NCBI GenBank assembly: GCA_024138025.1
Contig: JAMXBD010000403.1
Location: 62,001 to 126,000 of the forward strand
Direction: 5' to 3'
Length of the DNA: 64,000 nt
DNA from: Combretum micranthum
Taxonomy: Eukaryota; Streptophyta; Magnoliopsida; Myrtales; Combretaceae
Shown here: positions 24,553 through 35,884 of the stretch, piece after piece
How positions within the stretch are numbered: the first letter of the stretch is position 1
Layout: each line of letters begins with the position of its first letter
Program-made: the position numbers and the translations under genes
The notes under the pieces: generated by a model
What the model was told of the DNA's origin: nothing
What the model saw: the letters and a program-made list of their open reading frames with translations, nothing else
The model's database searches: none

Positions 24553-24741
24553 TTTTTTGATATCATACATAAACTTGCAAACTTTTTTCAATTAACTACT
24601 TGAAGTTTAATAATGTCAATTTGATACCTAAAATTTGCTTAATTTGCAATTAATTACCTTAAATTTGTCAAATTTTACAATTAGCTACCGAAATGTTACT
24701 CATTTTTGCAAATCAACTACCTTATATAAGTACTATAAATG

Positions 24742-24982
24742 TGTTGACATTGTGTAGTTATTTGTTTGTATTGTATTTATTTGTCACATGTACATGTCTT
24801 TATATAGCTTAGCTAGAGTTTGTTAGTTACAACTAGTGCATATGAATAGCTTGTTTCAGCTAGTTAGAAATATATACAGAACATTTCTTATTTCAGAGTT
24901 TCTTCTTTGTGTTTTCTTCTTTGAACATAAGGAACTTTGATTGGTTATGTTTTTGCTTCAATTTAATTCACTATTCATCACA
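24742..24982 (+). mobile_element. 5' LTR and primer-binding site of Copia element A
   Basis: TGTTGACATT to TTCATCACA (241 bp), followed directly at 24983 by TGGTATTAGAGTAGG, close to the Met-tRNA primer-binding site used by plant Copia elements. The gag-like region begins about 120 bases later. No matching 3' LTR was found after the end of pol near 33815, so the element is missing its right end. Confidence 0.6.
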
Positions 24983-25099
24983 TGGTATTAGAGTAGGCTA
25001 TGTGGTAACAATCTGTCCTTTTCTTCTTCCTCTTTGATTGCTTTCGTTAAGTACATTTTTCTATTTCTCTTTCTTTGTCATTTGTGTGATTGTTCTTCC

Positions 25100-26157
25100 A
25101 TGACAATGGATTTGACAAACATAGATTCTTTGTTCTTATCTAATTCTGCTAATCCTTGAATGGCCTTAGGGAATATTATTTTCAATGGCACGAACTTCAT
25201 TGCTTCGAATAGATCAATGGGAATGGCTTTAGCAGCAAAACTTAAACTATGATTTCTAGTGGGCAAAATTATAAAACAAGAAGAAAATTCAAATGATTTT
25301 GTTAAATGGATTAAGTGTGATAGCATGTTAAGATGTTGGTTATTGAATTTGATGATGAATGAAATGTCAAAGAACTTCCTGTTTGCCCATTCTGATAAAA
25401 ATTTGTATAAAGAGGTGTGTGATCAATATGGACAAGTCAATGCTCCATTGATTTTTCAAATATCGCATGAAATTTTGAGTCTGAAACAGGATTAAGCGTT
25501 TTTGGGACAAGTTACTAGCTATGAATCCATATCCAACTTATATACTGTACTTATGATCTTAATGACAGATTGTTGGATTTTGAATCACAAATGAATTTAA
25601 TGCCTTAATGGGATTATCAGGTACATATGAGGCGGTTAGAAATCAGATATTATTTATTGAGCCATTGTCTTCTATAAGTAGAGCTTTCTATTTGGTTTTG
25701 CAAGTTGAAAAACAAAAAGAAGTTTCAAATCAATTATCGATTGACAATACTTCTTCAGCATTTGCCGTGAATAAGAGTTCTAATAGAAGTTCTACTAGTA
25801 ATGATTGGAAAGACAATGAGAAAGGGAGAATGTTTTGTAAACATTGTCATCAAGAAGGATATTTAATAGATACTTGTTTTGATATTATTAGATTTCCAGA
25901 CTAGCATAAAGGAAAGAGAGTGAGGAAGTTTGGAGATCGTCCCAATTCTAATTTTGTTGCTTCCAATCAAATTAATGCTAGATAGAAAAGTATGAATTTT
26001 TCTGGTGTGGCTGCTGGGAAAGACATAGATTTGTCTTTATCACGTTCTTTTTCCTATGATACACCTCTTGATCATCTTTTTTCACAAGATGTTTCAAGAG
26101 AGGCAGAATCAAACTTGTAAATTCGGTTTGTGCACAAGTTATTAAGTTGATGAAAGA
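25100..26157 (+). pseudogene. Copia element A gag (broken)
   Basis: The first ATG at 25100 opens a Copia gag-like region with a stop after about 20 codons and a further one before codon 60. Recognisable pieces are NIIFNGTNFIASNRSMGMAL (gag N-terminus), FVKWIKCDSMLRCWLL, the segment IEPLSSISRAFYLVLQVEKQ, and a decayed zinc knuckle CKHCHQEGYLIDTC, in which the usual His is displaced. Gag would form the cytoplasmic particle. Several frameshifts and stops make it non-functional. It is interrupted at 26158-26162 by a solo LTR and continues as pol from 28908. Confidence 0.8.
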
Positions 26158-26162
26158 AAAGT

Positions 26163-28902
26163 TGTAAAGACCCGACCCTCTAAATCCTGAGACTTAGAGT
26201 ACCGAATCCCCAACCACATATAACGTTTTCACATTATATGTAAGGTTGTCCTAAAACTAACAGTTTATGAAAATTGTTTGATCAAAACCACTATACTTTG
26301 TAAAGAACTTTTAAACAAAACAAGATTGCTAACAAAAGCAATCTATACATACATTTACATTACGTAAACATCGTTTAGTGCCAATACAAGACACTACAAA
26401 AATTACATGTTTTCTTACATCAAAAAGAAACCTAAGGAATCTTAAGGTCTTTACAACAAATAGGCTTAGCTAGCAAGCCATCTATACATAACTTTTCCTT
26501 AGCAAAAGTCTTCCAAAAGTCCAGGGTAATCGGATCCTATTCGTCGAGGAATCTCTCGAAATCGGACCCATAGCCCAAGTCATCATAAAACTCGTCTCCA
26601 ATACCTGCAAAGCAGCAAAAGTGAGCCAGAGGCCCAATACACAATAACCAATGCAAAACAAATCATCAAGTTGATGTAATGCATCATCGAACAAGTGGTT
26701 ATCTTTATTACATTTTCTTTCACAAATCAACAAGAGGGTATTCAAACCCCGGTCACGCTTCGGGAATCCAGGGATCCTGAGTAACAGCAACTGCTCGGGG
26801 GGTTGATATAAGTAGTCCGAATACTTATATCTCCTATATCTATTTCATGAAGATAATAGCTTCATTTAGGGTTTAAAAGCCGTTGCCCGACTCTACTTAA
26901 ACTCATCCATAACATGAGCCTAGTTCACAAGTTCCAATAAACTTTGAACTAAATCATGGTATTTCCCCTAAGTTTAAGCAAACGTTACACAGATACTATT
27001 CCCCCTATCGGCTACCCACTTAACCAAAAAGAATCGCTATTGCATCATAGCGTACCATTGCATCATGGTAAAGTCATTGCATCATGACTTGGTTAAGCGC
27101 CTAGCTAACATGTCATTGCATATGACAGGTTTGCTGCTCCTCGGACCAGATTAAACAGCGTAATAGACATCCAATTCATTCAAATGTTAAGCCGAATCAA
27201 TTTAGGTCAAATTAGAAATGCCTGGTCCTAGCAAACATCAAACAAGTTATTGCGTATCTGAACCCGTTAGTATATAACTAGGATCTCTCGGTGATGAACT
27301 AATCGAAGAATCCTTAACTGTAATAGAAATATCACAATAATCAATAAATCAACAAGTTTAGATCTCATTATCACAATTATACCATATTATATCCATATAT
27401 CACTATTAATAAAAGAAATCCAAATAATTGAATACAAAGTCATAAATAAGCATTTAAAAGTCCTATTATATCACAAATTGCTTAATAAATACTTAATTGC
27501 TTGAATAACAAACTTCGGAAAATTTTAGAAAAATTTTTAAATTTCAAAAGCACAGGGGATAGGCCGGCAGCCAAAGCCAGCGGCTTTGAGCCGGTGCTCG
27601 ATTCTCTGAAAATCACACTGCCAGCTGGCAGTGTTTAAGGGTACGCGCCTGCCTTTGCATCCTACGTCGGCGGCCTTGAGCCGGCGTAGAATCCAAACCA
27701 AAATTTTCAAAAACGTCCAGAGAGGTCTAAGCCGTCCGCTTACCAGATACGCGGGCAGCTTTGACACATACGCCGCGGCCTTGATTTCCGCTGCCAGCGT
27801 ACAATATAACAGAATGAACGCCGGCTTACTTTTCCAGCGAAAGCCGGCGGCCTTCATCCAGCCTTAAGAATTCTGAATCCAACGCTGCCTCTAAGCCGGC
27901 GGCGTTGAATTCCCAGGTGCCGGCGTACGTTTTAAAAACAGGCTTAAACGAAAATCTCAAATCCCTTGTTTTTCAACTTTGAAAAATTTCATCTTAAAAC
28001 ACTTCAAAACTTCCTCAACTACACTTCCAACTTCATATACTCACTCCTAACTTACTATTTAATTCTAGCAACTCAAAACAAGAATTCAACCAATTAAACA
28101 CTTTAACTCCACATCAATCCAATCTAGATTTTTCATACACAATTCTCTTTCACATCCTCCCAATGCTTCCCATCACTTCTACATAACATGCACATCCTCA
28201 CACACTTAAAACACATTCATAACTCATCCCAAGCATGAACAAACTATTTGGATAACATTAAACTCATTCCAATGAAGAATTCATGCAATCACTTCAAGAA
28301 AGAAAACAAAACAAAACTACAATCATAACTAAATCAATTCAAATAATTATATATACCTTGTCTTGAGAAAAACTTTGATTTTTAAACTTGATATTGACCT
28401 TGACTTGAGCTTGGAATGGAATTGAAAGAGGAAGAAGAAAAGAAAGAAAGAAGAAGCAAAATTCGTATAAAAGTGAGCTGCCCCAAAAAGTAGTTCAAAT
28501 TAGCTTAATTAGGCATTAAACATATTCCAAAATTGCCCTTAAAGTATATAAATTTAGGAGGCATTTGGGGTGCATTTAGGTCTCATTTGGGACTTATATT
28601 TGAGCATATATGCTATTAATTAAAGAAACAAAATTCAATCACTAATCTTGTAGTACCAAAGTTGATTTTATAAATCTAACTTAACTAACACCTTAATGCA
28701 CAAAGGCACAATTAATAATTTTACTACACACACATTAATACATATAAAACAAAGACATTAATTTAAATCTACACATGCAAAATAATGCATTTTAGACTAC
28801 TAGCAACATAACCATGGTATTCATCATACTCACTCAATTCAATACTCAAGATAATAAATAAACACATGGAATTTAAATAAAATTTAAATCTAGGTCATTT
28901 CA
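26163..28902 (-). mobile_element. Solo LTR (2.74 kb) inside Copia A, TSD AAAGT
   Basis: Starts TGTAAAGACCCGACC and ends TCTAGGTCATTTCA. AAAGT stands on both sides (26158-26162 and 28903-28907), a perfect 5-bp duplication. Removing it brings Copia A gag and pol together. It has no coding interior and is collinear with the solo LTR at 16917-19673. The - orientation is inferred because the - strand end GGGTCTTTACA resembles the 3' ends of other Gypsy LTRs here. It carries a GC-rich palindromic block at 27540-27960. Confidence 0.85.
27540..27960. repeat. GC-rich palindromic word array in solo LTR
   Basis: Words of the type AAGCCGGCGGCCTTGA recur at about 27573, 27665, 27775, 27841 and 27892. AAAGCCAGCGGCTTT (27573-27587) is palindromic around a central base. 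27615-27634 is a perfect 20-bp palindrome (ACACTGCCAG followed by its complement). TACG and CGTA bracket 27663-27688. GCCGGCGTACG closes the block. The block is far more GC-rich than the rest of the LTR. It has the same position and length as the unrelated array at 18320-18710 in the sister LTR. Confidence 0.7.
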
Positions 28903-28907
28903 AAAGT

Positions 28908-31009
28908 CATTTGTTTCCTCATAATGGATAATAACTTTGTAACAAATTGTGTGGATGTTGGAACAGGTATTGGTGTTTCTCATTATGTTGATTTAGGGAT
29001 CAACTTTGCAAGTATGCCTTTTCCTTTGTTTATATGGTTGATTCACAAAATAAGACTGGTATTTGGATAGTTTGATATAGGTGTAAGTGATCATATGTGT
29101 CCTTTTTGTTCACTTTTCCAAACAATTACACACTTAAATAAGCTAATCCTTATACATTTTACTAATGGTAGCCCAAGACTTTTCAAGAGATAGGAAACTA
29201 TCTATATTACTTATGACCTTTCCTTACATAATGTTCTATATATCCCGAAAACTAACAAGTGTGTTGCTATTATCCTTTTGAAGTTTTCATTAACCAAAAT
29301 TCATGTTCTTTCCAGGATCTGAAAACTAACAAGTGTGTTGCTATTGCCACTGTACATGTGGATTATATGTTCTTCGGTCCCAGGTCAAAGGAGATGTTTC
29401 TATGTCTTCCATTTTGAGTTGTCTTGTAATAAGCCCTTGTCTTTGTCTTTGTTTCATGATAGATTGGGACATTCTCTTTGTCTAAGCTTGGGCATTTATC
29501 TCATTTGTAAACACCACAATTTCAATAATTTCCATTTGTGAAACTTGTCAATTAGCTAAGATACATAGATTGTCTTTTCCAAGAAAATACTAAATCAAGT
29601 GCTTTATTTGATTTAATTCATTTAGACCTATGGGGGTCCCTATTATACCTGTTAGAACTGGTGAATCATTCTTTTTAACAATAGTGGATGATTTTTCAAG
29701 GGTTAAGTTTCGAGTTTGTATTATTTTGGCTAATTTTCTTACTTATGTGAAGACATACTTTTGAATTTGTCAAAAGATAATTCAATGTGACAATGGTAGT
29801 GAATCTATTTCTATCGAATGCTAATGTCTCTTTGCTAGTTTAGGAATTGTACATTAATAATCTATTGCTTATAATCCTCAACAAAATGGTGTTGTTAAGC
29901 GTAAGCATAGACATTTAATAGAAACTCAAGAGCTTTACGGATTCATGTTGGTTTGCCTAAGATGTTTTGGGGTGATTGTTCATTAGTTGCCACTTATCTA
30001 ATCAATCACATGCCTTCTTCTTCACTCGAATGGAAAACGCCTTATGAGTGTATTTACTAATCTTCTCTAAATTATGATATGCTAAGAGTGTTTAGATGTT
30101 TATGCTATGCACTGATTCTTGGTTCATCTATTGATAAGTTTGATTCTAAAGGTATATGTTATGTGTTTTTGGGTTATGTGCATGGCCAAAAGGGTTATGA
30201 GTTTTATGTAATGGATACAAAGGAAGTCTTTGTTGGACGAGATGTTATCTTTTTTGAAGATATCTTTCCTTTTAAATAAGCACTTGATGTCAGTTCTTCT
30301 ACTCCTCATACACTTCCTTTTATCCCTTTCTACATCGAGTCTTCATATCAAGCTTCTGCTTCCTATGTTTCTTCCTTTGATATTTCCTCTTATTCTATTG
30401 AGGTTTCTATCCCTCCTTGTCGCTTTACTAGACTAAGACATCCTCCCACTTGGCTTGATGAGTTTTCTCTCTTCTATACATCATGTGGCTAGCAACATAG
30501 TTCTAAAATTCCATTCTCTACTTCCTAAATATCCTTTGTTTTCTTATCATACACTCGCCTCATACCTAAAGGACCATTTGATTTCACTTTCTAATGTCTT
30601 AACTTCAAAAGAACCATCTTCTTTTGCTAAAGCTTCCCAACATGAGCCTTGGGTACATGCTATGGATAAAGAGTTGGAAGCATTGGAGGCTAATAATACT
30701 TGGGAATTGACTTCATTGCTAGCTAGTAAACGTGTGGGTGTATAAGATTAAATAACATGCCGATGGGTCTATTGAGTGTTATAAGGTTAGGTTCATAGCT
30801 AAGGGTTATACATAAATTTTTTATGAGGATTACACTAGTACTTATTCACTAGTAGCTAATATTGGCACAGTGAGATTGTTGTTGGCAGTGGTTGCTGTCA
30901 AACGATGGCCTTTACATCAAGTTGATGTAAACAACGCCTTTTTACATGGTTCCACTGAAGAAGATATCTAAATGGTGCCTCCTCTAGATTATAAGAAAGC
31001 ACAACCAAG
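28908..31009 (+). pseudogene. Copia element A pol, integrase to reverse transcriptase N-terminus (broken)
   Basis: After a degraded protease/pre-integrase stretch, integrase is visible from about 29650 (VRTGESFFLTIVDDFSR) to about 29930 (PQQNGVVKRKHRHLIE). The conserved Copia integrase C-terminal region follows: PKMFWGDCSLVATYLINHMP, then RVFRCLCYA, VFLGYVHGQKGYEFYV and FVGRDVIFFEDIFPF at 30079-30279. The reverse transcriptase domain opens at about 30635 with EPWVHAMDKELEALEANNTWEL. Frames change several times and there are many stops. It is cut at 31009 by a second solo LTR. Confidence 0.82.
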
Positions 31010-31010
31010 A

Positions 31011-32798
31011 TGTAATATAAAGATAAATAAGTTATGAATAAGGGTAATATGGTCAATTTATATAAAATAAGAGGTTAATATACAGAAAAATCTAAGCATA
31101 TTGGTATTTTGATGATATGACAGGCACATAATGAAAGGTGAAAATTTTAAATTGAACACCAACTTCAACGTCACCAGCATACATTACTATGGCTTTGGCA
31201 GTGTAGAGCCGATGTTGGATTGAAGAGGAATCGAGTAAATATAAGGTATGCTGCCAGCGTTAGGATGTACATTACCGATGTACGCTTGATGAAAAATAAC
31301 CCAACATGAATGGCAAACCAATACGCAGCCAATGTTAATGTCTACACCGTCGGCCTTGGATTTATGGTGCTAGCATACGTTATAAAACTGCCAACGTACG
31401 TTTGTGAAGGAGGTGAAAAGTTACACGAATTCTTTTATATTCATCCTTTGTTAACCATGCCAAACATAGTCTTAAACCTAAGTTTTCTCTCTGTGAGTGT
31501 TCCTAGCAAGCTAAGGAGATTCGAAAGAATAGATCAGGTAATCAGATCGCTTATTACTCTCTTGGATTTCATAGATCTTTAGTTTCCTTAGGGTTTTTCT
31601 TTTGTTTTGAAAGGGAAGCTAGAGAAGACCTTAGTTTTCTTAGAGATTTGGATATTCGTTGTTTAAGGAGGATTTTTGTATTTCAATCAAGGGAAAAAAA
31701 GGTGTAGATTGATATTTATTTTTGAAATTAGGGTATTATATGATATATGAGATTAGGTTTGTTTAATGTTGAATATTATTAAAGTTGTTTTTGCTCATAT
31801 TATCAAGTTTTGGTGAATTAGGATTATGTTATGAGGGATATTTGGTGATTTTGAGCCCTATTTTTTGGAAATTGATTTAGGTATGATCTTATCTTGTTTG
31901 TTGTATGTGCTTGTAGGTTTAGATTTGCTTATTGTATGTATGTAGGGTTAGAACAAAAAATTAATTTAATCCTATCTGGCTTCCTAAATTATTTTCTTGC
32001 TTATGTTTGGTTGCGGTTAGTAAAGACCACGTAGAGTGTGATACTAACGTTAGTAACCTGATGATCTTTGTGTAGCATTGTCCCAAGTAGAGTTGCACAT
32101 AGAGATGATTCTTGTATATTAGGTCTTGGCAGTATGGCCACGGGTGTGTGGGAGATTCTCAACACCAATATATGTATAATTACCTATTTTCTATATGCTT
32201 GCTTTTATGGAGTCATGAGTTACTCTAGATTTAGAACTAGATGCATATAATTCTGAATTGTGTTTGTTGTCAGCTAATCATAGATAATAAATGGTGTTTG
32301 TTGCATTAGAAATAGTTGCACGTGTTATATGTTGTGTGTACATATACATTTGTATGTGGTTTGGCGTACTGGGTTTTTTGTTCATTCTTTTCATTTTCCA
32401 GGAACAAAAAAAGATCATGTAATTTGTGATCTTTCTAGATACGATATCTTTATTGATTAAGGGGAGGATAATGGTGGACTTGACTACCCTGCTGATGTCT
32501 AAGATATATGGATTAAATTAGAATAAGACAAAGACTTGATCATAATTTACGTTTTTATGAGATTTTTTAAAGAGTTTTTTTTTTATGTTATAGGTTTGGT
32601 TATTGTTAGCTATAGTTAATGCCAATTGGGTTGTTTGAAAATTTAATTTTAATAGTATCTTATAATAGGCATCCTTTATGTGAGTTTTGGAGGTTTATAT
32701 TATTGTTCAATTGTGGTTTAGAATTTCTAGCATTAATGTGTTCTTATAAAGAGAAGGACACGCGGTAGGTTGTAATGCCTTTAGATTAGAGCATTACA
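31011..32798 (+). mobile_element. Solo Gypsy LTR inside Copia A reverse transcriptase, TSD CCAAG
   Basis: Begins TGTAATATAAAGATAAATA and ends AGAGCATTACA (1788 bp). CCAAG occurs at 31005-31009 and 32800-32804, each one base away from the TG/CA ends. Deleting the insert restores the Copia reading AQPRKVCKLLRSLYGLKQAS. The LTR is the same family as 54927-56720, sharing both termini and the block TTAGTAAAGACCACG to CCTGATGATC. It has an extra palindrome-rich segment at about 31150-31420 that the sister copy lacks. Confidence 0.82.
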
Positions 32799-32799
32799 C

Positions 32800-33815
32800 C
32801 CAAGGAAAGTTTGTAAACTTTTAAGGTCACTCTATGGTCTCAAGCAGGCCTCACATCAATGGAACTTGGAAATTTCTGCTTTTCTTATTTTATAATGGAT
32901 TTAGTCAATCCAAGCATGACACTTCTTTGTTTACACGTTTCAATTCCACTTCTTGTCTTGTTTTGCTTCTTTATGTTGATGACATGATCATCACAGGTGA
33001 TGATCTTTTTGGTATTGATCTCTTAAAGATGCAATTACATGATTCCTTTACAACTAAAGATCTTGGTCCCACTCATTATTTTTTAGGCATCGAGATTTTC
33101 CGTACTTCTTCTAGAATTTTATTGAATCAAAGGAAATTCATTCTTGATCTTTTAACAGAGGCTAGGTTAATGGTAGCCAAGCTTGCTAGGGTTCCTTTAC
33201 CATCGGGACTCTCTTTATAAATCGATGTTAGAGATCTTTTATTTGATTCTTCCTTATTTCGTAGACTGGTTGGAAAATTGCTTTATCTCACTATAACAAG
33301 GCCTGATTTGTCTTTCCCAGTTCATAAACTTAGTTAGTTTCTTACTTATCTAGCCAGTGTTCATTTGCAAGCTTTGTTTCATCTTCTTTGATACATCAAA
33401 GGCTCTATTGATCTTGTTCTCTTTTATTCTTCCACAAGTTCTTTATCCTTGCGTGGTTTTTCTAATTCTGACTGGGGAGCTTGTTTATTAGATCGAAGAT
33501 CCATTTCAAGCTATTGTATTCTTTTAGGAGATTCCTTAATTTCTTGGAAAACCAAGAAGGAAAATACTATGTCCACTTCTTGTACTGAAGCAAAGTATAG
33601 GAGCATGGCATTTGTTACTAAGGAATTATTATGATTGTCTTATTATAAAGGACTTATAGATTGATTTGCCTCTTCTTGTTACCTTATTTTATGATAAAAA
33701 TTCTGCTAAACTTCTTGTTGAGCACCCTTGTTATCATAGTCGAACCAAACATACCTCGATTGATGCTCATTTTGTTCAAAACTATGTTTCTACTGCTTTC
33801 CTATCACTAGGTAGT
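32800..33815 (+). pseudogene. Copia element A pol, reverse transcriptase C-terminus and RNase H (broken)
   Basis: Continues the reverse transcriptase directly from 31009: KVCKLLRSLYGLKQA, then LLLYVDDMIITGDD with the catalytic YVDD at about 32970-32982, then KDLGPTHYFLGIEI. RNase H follows with SDWGACLLDRRSISSYCILL, SLISWKTKKENTMS and EAKYRSMA (33449-33634), ending near HSRTKHTSIDAHFVQNYV at about 33790. Stops and frameshifts occur between blocks. No polypurine tract or 3' LTR follows. Confidence 0.85.
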
Positions 33816-34103
33816 TGATTGTGTAAACTGGTAAAATTCATATACCAAATATAACATTCTTCTATAAAAAACAAAAAAAAAATTCTATTTTAATAGTTGT
33901 AAACAAGGTGACTTGCCTTTTAATATTAAGTGTCACTAATGATCACAAGATCTTTGTTATACCTTAATTGATTTGGCTAAATTAATTATAAATTATTAAA
34001 CAAATCTATTAAGAGTAATTAAATAATTCAAAATGGAGTTGTTGTAGTTGGCTGAGCACATGTTGCTAGTATGTCGTTTAATCCAAGAGAGGTATAGGAT
34101 GAT

Positions 34104-34903
34104 AACTAGAGCTCCACAAGCGGGTTATGCAGGCCAACTTGTTCCACCTCACTTTAACCCGTGGTTATGCAGGCTAGCCCGTTTTAGCCTGCATTATAAT
34201 GAGGACTAGAATTTCCAACTCAACCCGGTTGGTGAGTTAAGCAAGTTGGCCTACCAACCGGCTAATATTATATGTTTTTTAATTGAAAATAAAAGTTAAT
34301 AATTTTTTTCATTTCCATAATTTTCTAGTGGTATATATTTTATTTTTATTTAAATAATTGTTCTATAATTTATTTAGTTATTCTTTTCAAGCCGTGGAGT
34401 TTTTAATCCTTTTTGTCAATGATATGGTCTAAGTATGTTCTTGCTTTTACCTTATCGCCTGGGATGATACAAATGTTAGTAACCGTGATACTGAAAGCTT
34501 CTTCCTTCTTCGTTTGCTATTTTACTTGCCACAATATCCATAAGACAATGGCACCATCCTTTTTTGAATTTAAATGAATTTTACTACTCCCTCGTAAAAT
34601 TATTTATTTCTATTAATGATTGAGTATTTATTTTCTTTCAAAAAGAAAAGTTTCTCCTCTTATGGATATACGAATGGTGTCTAAACCTGAAAGTATCGAT
34701 GTATCATAACTCTTTTCCGTAGAAAACAAGAATAGACAAATTAATGGATAAAAAAATTTTTAAAAAAAATTGAGAACCCTAATGCAGGACGGGTTAATAT
34801 GGCCCACACATCAATGCGAGTTGAAATTTATGTCCCAACTCGTATTTTTTTACGAGTTAATAGGGCTGGTCTTCACAACCTGCTCTATTTGCACAGGTGT
34901 AGT
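34104..34903. mobile_element. hAT-like non-autonomous insertion
   Basis: This stretch is absent from the matching place in unit 2 (46440-46490). It starts TAGAGCTCCACAAGCGGGTT. Near its right end it carries AACCTGCTCTATTTGCACAG, so the ends are roughly inverted. The interior repeats CAACCCGGTT/GGCCAACTTG words. Non-coding. Boundaries are approximate. Confidence 0.45.
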
Positions 34904-35884
34904 AATGACACGTGTGAAAATTGTAAGAGGCATAAGAGGATGAAAAGTAAAATCCAAACTCTTAAATGGGTGATGTATGACAGTTGTAGATGTGGGTCTT
35001 GGTTGAGATTTTTATTTGAGTGTAAGCTTCCGCAAGAAAGTTTGAAAGCAAATAAATGATCCAATGATCCCTCTTTATTAAAGCCTACAAGTCACATTTC
35101 CCGGCCATCTTGTTTCATATTTAGTAGTGTTACAAGTCTTGCCTCTTTTATCTATGTAAATGACAAGCGTGAGACAAGCTGCAAGGACATATTTTAACAA
35201 AATAAATATCCAGCCTTAATCGATGTGTCTCAGTGCATTCAACCGCCAGTTCAAACCAGGTTTTTTATTTTTACTTTCCTTTACATTATAATGCTAGCAG
35301 ATAAGAAGACTAAATATAATAAATCAGGATATGAAAACAAGAAAGGTGTATAACTCTTATGTTAGTTTCTATTTTTTAATCAAATTTTGGATTGTATCTG
35401 TTTGTGCTTAATGATATTAAACCGATGGAACAGGTGTGACTCCATGTCAATGGATGTTCGGCTTAGCTAGTGGTTTTATGATTTCATTTCGGTTTCAATT
35501 TATCTTGCCAGTTCGTATTCAATTGTTGTGGTTGTTGAGCTTTCGAAGGTAAAATCTAATAAATAATTATGTATTTCTCTCATGCATTTTACATGAATGA
35601 AATTTTGGGTTATTTAATTAATATATTTAAACACACCTTTGCTATATCACCAAAAATCCCCGGTTCCTTAATGCGTAAATGAATAAAGTAAAGACTTGAA
35701 ACTTAAGTATAACTTGTAATATTATAAATCATGATATATATATTATTATTCCACTCTAATGGACATCGTATTCTCATTCTCAAGTAGGATATACGGTCGA
35801 TCATTATTGCAAGAGGCAAACCGTCAATACAACCTTATTTCAGACAATTATAGTAATAAGCAAGAAAAATGCGATAATCTAAAC

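Noticed and set aside
27537..27867. Overlapping open frames of 106 and 78 codons on opposite strands
   Set aside because: They coincide exactly with the GC-rich palindromic block of a solo LTR. A composition effect, no domain.
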